From NCBI GenBank assembly GCA_963675135.1, contig OY776123.1, positions 8,496,501 through 8,560,500 of the forward strand: 64,000 bases of DNA. Direction: 5' to 3'. The DNA comes from Galeopsis tetrahit (lineage: Eukaryota; Streptophyta; Magnoliopsida; Lamiales; Lamiaceae). Positions 58,801 to 64,000 of the stretch are shown here, one piece after another (positions within the stretch are counted from its first letter, which is position 1; every line of letters starts with the position of its first letter). The position numbers were made by a program, and so were the translations under genes. Under the pieces are notes generated by a model, which worked only from the letters and a program-made list of their open reading frames with translations, was not told the origin of the DNA and did not search any database.

Positions 58801-61800
58801 TTTCGGGACATTATATATTCTTAAACCGACAAAATTCAATTCTCGATCTGCAATTTTAATTTATCCAACCGTTGGGACATTTCGAGACATTATATATTCT
58901 TAAACCGACAAAATTCCAATTCTCGAACTGGAATTTTAATTTCTCCAACAGTAGGGACATTTCGGGACATTATATATTCTTAAACCGACAAAATTCCAAT
59001 TCTCGAACTGGAATTTTAATTTCTCCAACAGTAGGGACATTTCGGGACATTATATATTCTAAAACCGACCAAATTCCAATTCTCGAACTGGAATTTTAAT
59101 TTCTCCAACAGTAGGGACATTTCGGGACATTATATATTCTAAAACCGACCAAATTCCAATTCTCGAACTAGAATTTTAATTTATCCAACTTTAGGGACAT
59201 TTCGTTACATTATATATTCTAAAACCGACGAAATTCCAGTTCTCGAACTGGAATTTTAATTTCTCCAATAGTAGGGACATTTCGGGACATTATATATTCT
59301 TAAACCGACAAAATTCCAATTCTCGAACTGGAATTTTAATTTCTCCAACAGTAGGGACATTTCGGGACATTATATATTCTAAAACCGACCAAATTCCAAT
59401 TCTCGAACTGGAATTTTAATTTCTCCAACAGTAGGGACATTTCGGGACATTATATATTCTTAAACCGACCAAATTCCAATTCTCGAACTGAAATTTTAAT
59501 TTCTCCAACCGTATGGACATTTCACATTTCGCGACATTATATATTCTTAAACCGACCAAATTCCAATTCTCGAACTAGAATTTTAATTTATCCAACCGTA
59601 GGGACATAATATATTCTAAAACCGACCAATTTCCAATTCTCGAACTGGAATTTTAATTTCTCCAACCGTAGGGACATTTCGGGACATTATATATTCTTAA
59701 ACCGACCACATTCCAATTCTCGAACTAGAATTTTAATTTATACAACCGTAGGGACATTTCGGGACATTATATATTCTTAAACCGAGGAAATTCCAATTCT
59801 CGAAATTGAATTTTAATTTCTCCAACCGTAGGGACATTTCGGGTCATTATATATTCTAAAACCGACAAAATTTCAATTTTCTCGAACTGTATTTTAATTT
59901 CTCCAACCGTAGGGACATTTCGGGTAATTATATATTCTAAAACCGACAAAATTCCAATTTCTCGAACTGTAATTTTAATTTCTCCAACCGTAGAGACATT
60001 TCGTGACATTATATATTCTTAAACCAATCAAATTCCAATTCTCGAAATGGAATTTTAATTTATCCAACCGTAGGGACATTTCGGGACATAATATATTCTT
60101 AAACCGACTAAATTCCAATTCTCGAACTGTAATTTTTATTTCTCCAACCATAGGGACATTTCGGGACATTATATATTCTTAAACCGACAAAATTCAATTC
60201 TCGATCTGCAATTTTAATTTATCCAACCGTAGGGACATAATATATTCTAAAACCGACCAATTTCCAATTCTCGAACTGGAATTTTAATTTCTCTAACCGT
60301 AGGGACATTTCAGGACATTATATATTCTTAAACCGACCATATTCCAATTCTCGAACTGGAATTTTAATTTATCCAACCGTAATGACATTTCGGGACATTA
60401 TATATTCTTAAACCAACCAAATTCCAATTCTCGAACTGGAATTTTAATTTATACAACCGTAGGGACATTTCGGGATATTATATATTCTTAAACCGAGGAA
60501 ATTCCAATTCTCGAAATTGAATTTTAATTTCTCCAACCGTAGGGACATTTCGAGTCATTATATATTCTAAAACCGACAAAATTTCAATTTTCTCGAACTG
60601 TATTTTAATTTCTCCAACCGTAGGGACATTTCGGGTCATTATATATTCTAAAACCGACAAAATTCCAATTTCTCGAACTGGAATTTTAATTTCTCCAACC
60701 GTAGAGACATTTCGGGACATTATATATTCTTAAACCAACCAAATTCCAATTCTTGAAATGGAATTTTAATTTATCCAACCGTAGGGACATTTCGGGACAT
60801 TATATATTTTTACACCGAAGAAATTCCAATTCTCGAACTGGAATTTTAATTTATTCAACCATAGGGGCATTTCGGGACATTATATATTCTTAAACCGACG
60901 AAATTCCAGTTCTCGAAACGGAATTTTAATTTCTCCAACCGTAGGGGCATTTCGGGACATTATATATTCTTACACAGACGAAATCCCAATTCTCGAACTG
61001 GAATTTTAATTTATTCAACCGTAGGGACATTTCAGGACATTATATATTCTTAAACCGACGAAATTTCAATTCTCGAACTAGAATTTTAATTTCTCCAACT
61101 GTAGGGGCATTTCGGGACATTATATAATCTTAAATCGACCAAATTCCAATTCGTACATTATATATTCTTAAGCCGACGAAATTTCAGTTCTCGAACTGGA
61201 ATTTTAATTTCTCCAACCGTAGGGACATTTCTGGACATTATATATTCTTAAACCGACGAAATTCCAATTCTCGAACTGGAATTTTAATTTATTCAATCGT
61301 AGGGACATTTCGGGACATTATATATTCTTAAATTAACCAAATTCCAATTTTTGAACTGAAATTTTAATTTCTCCAACCGTAGGGACATTTCGGGACATTA
61401 TATATTTTTAAACCGACAAAATTCCAATTCTCCAACCGTAGGGGCATTTCGGGACATTTTATATTCTTAAACCGACAAAATTCCAATTCTCGAAATGAAA
61501 TTTTAATTTATCCAAACGTAGGTACATTTCAGGACATTATATATTCTAAAACCGACCAAATTCCAATTCTCGAACTGGAATTTTAATTTATCCAACCGTA
61601 GGGACATTTCGAGACATTATATATTCTTAAACCGACAAAATTCCAATTCTCGAACTGGAATTTTAATTTATCCAACCGTAGGGACATAATATATTCTAAA
61701 ACCGACCAATTTCCAATTCTCGAACTGGAATTTTAATTTCTCCAACCGTAGAGACATTTCGGGACATTATATATTCTTAAACCGACCAAATTCCCATTCT

Positions 61801-61936
61801 CGAACTGGAATTTTAATTTATCCAACCGTAAGGAGATTTCGGGACATTATATATTCTTAAACCGACCAAATTCCAATTCTCGAACTGGAATTTTAATTTA
61901 TACAACCGTAGGGACATTTCGGGACATTATATATTC
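40839..61936. repeat. Satellite DNA array, 80-bp monomer, about 21.1 kb
   Basis: About 260 head-to-tail monomers. The typical unit, in order: AATTCCAATTCTCGAACTGG, AATTTTAATTTCTCCAACCG, TAGGGACATTTCGGGACATT, ATATATTCTTAAACCGACGA. Monomers differ at set positions (GGGG or GGGA, CGACGA or CGACCA, CTCC or TTCA or TCCA), which shows the array is made of many variants. A 38-bp short monomer lacking the middle (CCAATTCGGACATT junction) recurs. Variants repeat in long blocks: about 4,290 bp (42.2-46.44 kb again at 46.44-50.7 kb) and about 3,328 bp (52.08-55.4 kb again at 55.4-58.7 kb). Open frames of 60-80 codons occur on both strands with the same period and are by-products. A centromeric, pericentromeric or other location cannot be told from this window. 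Confidence 0.96.
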
Positions 61937-62059
61937 TGTAGATGTTGTTAACTCTTAAATGCTTTAACATTATCAACAACATCTTAATTTGTCCTTCCTT
62001 GATTTATTCTAAGTCTTTTCTGCAATGTTACATTAAATGTTGTACTAAATGCTCTCACA

Positions 62060-62185
62060 TTCAGGAACGATTCTAGAAGCTTCTACAATAGTCTGGAACC
62101 TGGAAGATTCCAGAAGGTTGGAGAACGTGCTAGAAGACTTTGGAGCATTGTAGAACGACCTGGAAGATGGCAGAATGTTCTAGAA
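62060..62185 (+). promoter_or_regulatory. Heat-shock element arrays in the LTR
   Basis: Array 1 (62060-62083): TTC-GAA, then TTC-GAA-TTC in exact 5-bp steps (TTCTAGAAGCTTC). Array 2 (62103-62125): GAA-TTC-GAA-TTG-GAA in exact 5-bp steps, four perfect units and one off. Array 3 (62173-62185): GAA-TTC-GAA (GAATGTTCTAGAA). Three alternating units are the minimum for heat-shock factor trimer binding. All lie 70-200 bases upstream of the LTR TATA box. Confidence 0.8.
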
Positions 62186-62255
62186 ATATCATGGAGGTTG
62201 AGGTCCTAAAAAATAGGATCTCATAATGGAAGGATCTAGAAGCTGTGTATTTCTC

Positions 62256-62263
62256 TATAAATA
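62256..62263 (+). promoter_or_regulatory. LTR TATA box
   Basis: TATAAATA in a CTCTATAAATACCGCC context, the best core promoter in the LTR. Transcription would start about 30 bases further on, setting the U3/R border near 62290. Confidence 0.7.
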
Positions 62264-62812
62264 CCGCCAGAGCCTCTCATTTCAAAGTATGCACTATTCG
62301 AGTAACCCCTCCTTGAGCGTTCAACCCTAGTTAGGAGTTATGGCCAGTAGTTGTGTCTTTTAACGTACGCCGAGGGATACCGCCTTCCAGTGTACTTAGT
62401 TCTAGTCTTGAATCGAGTGAGAGTGAATCACAGATTAGATTAGTTATTTAGACAGTGTTTTTACACTTAAGTCTGTTTGCGGATTCAGGCACCTGCCTCG
62501 ATTGTAGTTTCTGTTTGTGGAATGTTGAAGTAATTGCTGAGACATTTCACACGACACTTTTTGTATAACTTAGGAACTAAGTTACTTTTCGCCGTAAGGC
62601 TTAGCATAGGTTTTGTTATTAATAAAATCTATGTTAAAAATTATTCCATTGTGTTCGTATTGTGTTTTAGTGTTTTAGACTTCCGCTGTATACTGTGTTT
62701 ACTTTTCACATTCTGTTAGAGTTAATGCTACACTAATTGTCACAACATTCAGTGTAACATTGTTCTGTTTTTTACTTAAACACTAGATACCTACCACACG
62801 CACACTTTCAGT

Positions 62813-62824
62813 TGGTATCAGAGC
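62813..62824 (+). other. Primer-binding site (tRNA-iMet type)
   Basis: TGGTATCAGAGC is complementary to the 3' end of initiator methionine tRNA, the usual primer of plant copia elements. It sits two bases after the LTR end. Confidence 0.9.
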
Positions 62825-62885
62825 CGATACCTGACGACACTAGGTTTAGATCCTTGCTTAAAGTGTGTTTTAGTTTATGTTAGCA

Positions 62886-64000
62886 ATGGAAACACATCAC
62901 ATATCCACAGCACTTAGGCCACCCGTTTTAGATGGTTCAAATTATGCTTATTGGAAGCCTAAGATGCGTATGTACATCAAGTCAATTGATGAACGTGCTT
63001 GGAGGACTGTTCTTACAGGTTGGGACATACCAAAGAATCCAGCAGATGCCGATGGTGAAATCCAACTTAAGAGGGAAGTTGATTGGACAGCCGATGAGAT
63101 AACAACAGCAGGATATAATTCTAAAGCCTTAAATGCTATTTTTACTTCTGTTGATACCTCTATGTTTAAAATTATATCTAACTGTTCTACTTCTAAGGAT
63201 GCATGGGACAGGTTACAAGAGCATTGTGAAGGTTCCGATAGTGTTCGAAGGACAAAGCTTCGAATGTTGGGGACAAAGTTTGAGAATCTCCGAATGAGGG
63301 AAGATGAAACAATTTCATCCTACAATGAAAGGTTAAGTGAGATTATTAATGAATCACATTCTCTTGGTGACCCTATTTCTAATGTTAGAGTAGTACATAA
63401 GATATTAAGGTCTGTTCCTAAAAGATTTGATGCTAAAATTTGTGCTATTGAAGAGGCAAAAGATACTGATAAGTTGAGTCAAAATGAATTAGTGAGTATT
63501 CTTAGAACCTATGAAATAAACACTAATCAAACTGATGAAGCTAAAGATGATAAGAAAGTTGTTGTTTTTAAAGGAGAGACATCAAACAAATCTGAGATTC
63601 AGCCTATCATTACTGAGGTTGATTCGGATGAAGAATTGATTGATGAATGCTTTAGCAATCCTGACAACATTGCCCTTCTTACAAAGCATTTTAATAAATT
63701 TCTTAAGAAGTCTATGCATAAATCTAAAGGAAACATTCAGCCTAAGATCCAAATCAACACATCAACACCACAACCAGAAAGGAGGAAGAGTCAATTCACA
63801 CCAAGACCATCAAAGAGTGAAGGTAAACCAAGGTATGATCCTGAATTTAGAAAATCAGTTCAATGCAATGCATGTTCTGGTTATGGACACTATGCAAATG
63901 AGTGTGCCAATACCAGACTGAAGCAAAAACTGAATTTTAGTGCTACCTTGAGTGATGAATCTGATAATGATGATCTTGATGAGTTTAATGAAAATGAACA
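62886..64000 (+). CDS. gag: Copia-type Gag polyprotein (N-terminal part, 371+ aa, open at window end)
   Basis: ATG at 62886 follows the primer site by about 60 bases, and the frame is open for 1,115 bases with no stop. Residues about 10-33 (LRPPVLDGSNYAYWKPKMRM) are the N-terminal DUF4219-like segment of copia Gag. Residues about 70-210 form the UBN2 capsid-like domain (SKDAWDRLQEHCEGSDSVRR, then KFENLRMREDETISSYNERL). After an acidic and basic linker, a CCHC zinc knuckle follows: Cys327, Cys330, His335, Cys340 (CNACSGYGHYANEC). Gag packages element RNA in cytoplasmic particles. An acidic stretch after the knuckle (SDESDNDDLDE) continues off the window, where protease, integrase and reverse transcriptase are expected. 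No host role. Confidence 0.92.
   Translation, partial: METHHISTALRPPVLDGSNYAYWKPKMRMYIKSIDERAWRTVLTGWDIPKNPADADGEIQLKREVDWTADEITTAGYNSKALNAIFTSVDTSMFKIISNCSTSKDAWDRLQEHCEGSDSVRRTKLRMLGTKFENLRMREDETISSYNERLSEIINESHSLGDPISNVRVVHKILRSVPKRFDAKICAIEEAKDTDKLSQNELVSILRTYEINTNQTDEAKDDKKVVVFKGETSNKSEIQPIITEVDSDEELIDECFSNPDNIALLTKHFNKFLKKSMHKSKGNIQPKIQINTSTPQPERRKSQFTPRPSKSEGKPRYDPEFRKSVQCNACSGYGHYANECANTRLKQKLNFSATLSDESDNDDLDEFNENE

Larger units (their letters stand above)
61937..62810 (+). repeat. 5' LTR (874 bp)
   Basis: Starts TGTAGATG directly after satellite sequence and ends CACACTTTCA; the primer site follows after two bases. TG..CA ends are standard. The U3 part contains three heat-shock-element arrays and a TATA box. 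The 3' LTR is outside the window, so the limits rest on the satellite junction and the primer site. Confidence 0.82.
61937..64000 (+). mobile_element. Ty1/copia LTR retrotransposon inserted in the satellite (5' part; runs off the window)
   Basis: The satellite monomer is interrupted after TATTC, and the element begins TGTAGATGTTG. It contains a complete 5' LTR, a tRNA-iMet primer-binding site and an intact gag frame that is still open at the window edge. The 3' part, pol and second LTR lie outside. The intact frame suggests a recent insertion. Confidence 0.88.

Noticed and set aside
40908..60720. Many open frames of 60-80 codons on both strands in the satellite (reading MSRNASTVGEIKIPFRELEF and similar)
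   Set aside because: They recur with the satellite period, occur on both strands through the dyad in the monomer, and have no protein-like features. They are by-products of the repeat.
40839..61936. Possible CRISPR-like array because of regular repeats
   Set aside because: There are no unique spacers; the whole 80-bp unit repeats, and the context is a plant nuclear genome.
40839..61936. Satellite TTCTCGAA as a full heat-shock element
   Set aside because: Only two adjacent units are in 5-bp phase; the flanking TTC and GAA are six bases off, so it falls short of the three-unit minimum. Kept only as a weak side idea.
62534..62719. 61-codon frame in the LTR
   Set aside because: It lies in the LTR/leader, has no domain, and gag has a clear start at 62886.
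63640..63921. 93-codon frame overlapping gag
   Set aside because: It is in another phase over the intact gag frame, which holds the CCHC knuckle.

Overview
The window looks like nuclear DNA of a flowering plant, most likely a eudicot. It is AT-rich, genes carry GT-AG introns and are far apart, and many families of plant transposable elements lie between them. A plastid-derived fragment shows that this is nuclear and not organellar DNA. I cannot place the species from sequence alone.

Left part (1-18.7 kb). The first 5 kb is transposon debris: a Helitron-like 3' end, an inverted-repeat element directly next to it, and a larger foldback element. A 17-coding-exon gene follows (5791-15248, +), encoding a 588-residue hnRNP Q/R-type RNA-binding protein with three RRMs, an AcD-like helical domain and a C-terminal tail with a repeated FDPFTGEP motif. 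It faces an intronless F-box gene (16359-17108, -) of the At5g39250 type.

Middle part (18.7-40.8 kb). Two more genes sit among mobile elements: a small atypical bHLH gene (24886-25194, -) and a two-exon UGT83A1-like glycosyltransferase gene (34359-35913, -) whose short intron is mostly a CACTA-type MITE. Elements with clear ends include a minus-strand TRIM-like LTR element with PBS, PPT and target duplication; three hAT-type elements with 8-bp duplications; several Stowaway-like MITEs (one nested in a hAT element); a Mutator-like element; PIF/Tourist-like elements; a broken LINE-type ORF1; and a copia remnant whose interior has become two minisatellites. A piece of plastid ndhG lies beside that remnant.

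Right part (40.8-64 kb). About 21.1 kb is one tandem satellite with an 80-bp monomer and a recurring 38-bp short monomer. Higher-order blocks of about 4.29 kb and 3.33 kb are each repeated in tandem. The array is cut at 61937 by a young-looking Ty1/copia element. Its complete 5' LTR, tRNA-iMet primer site and intact gag frame are present, and gag runs off the window. The LTR carries three arrays of perfectly phased heat-shock elements upstream of a TATA box, which suggests a heat-activated element comparable in logic to Arabidopsis ONSEN.

The four host genes have no obvious shared pathway. The most interesting parts are the heat-shock-element LTR, the satellite with its dyad and higher-order structure, and the small transposons sitting inside gene structures (3' region of the RRM gene, intron of the UGT gene).
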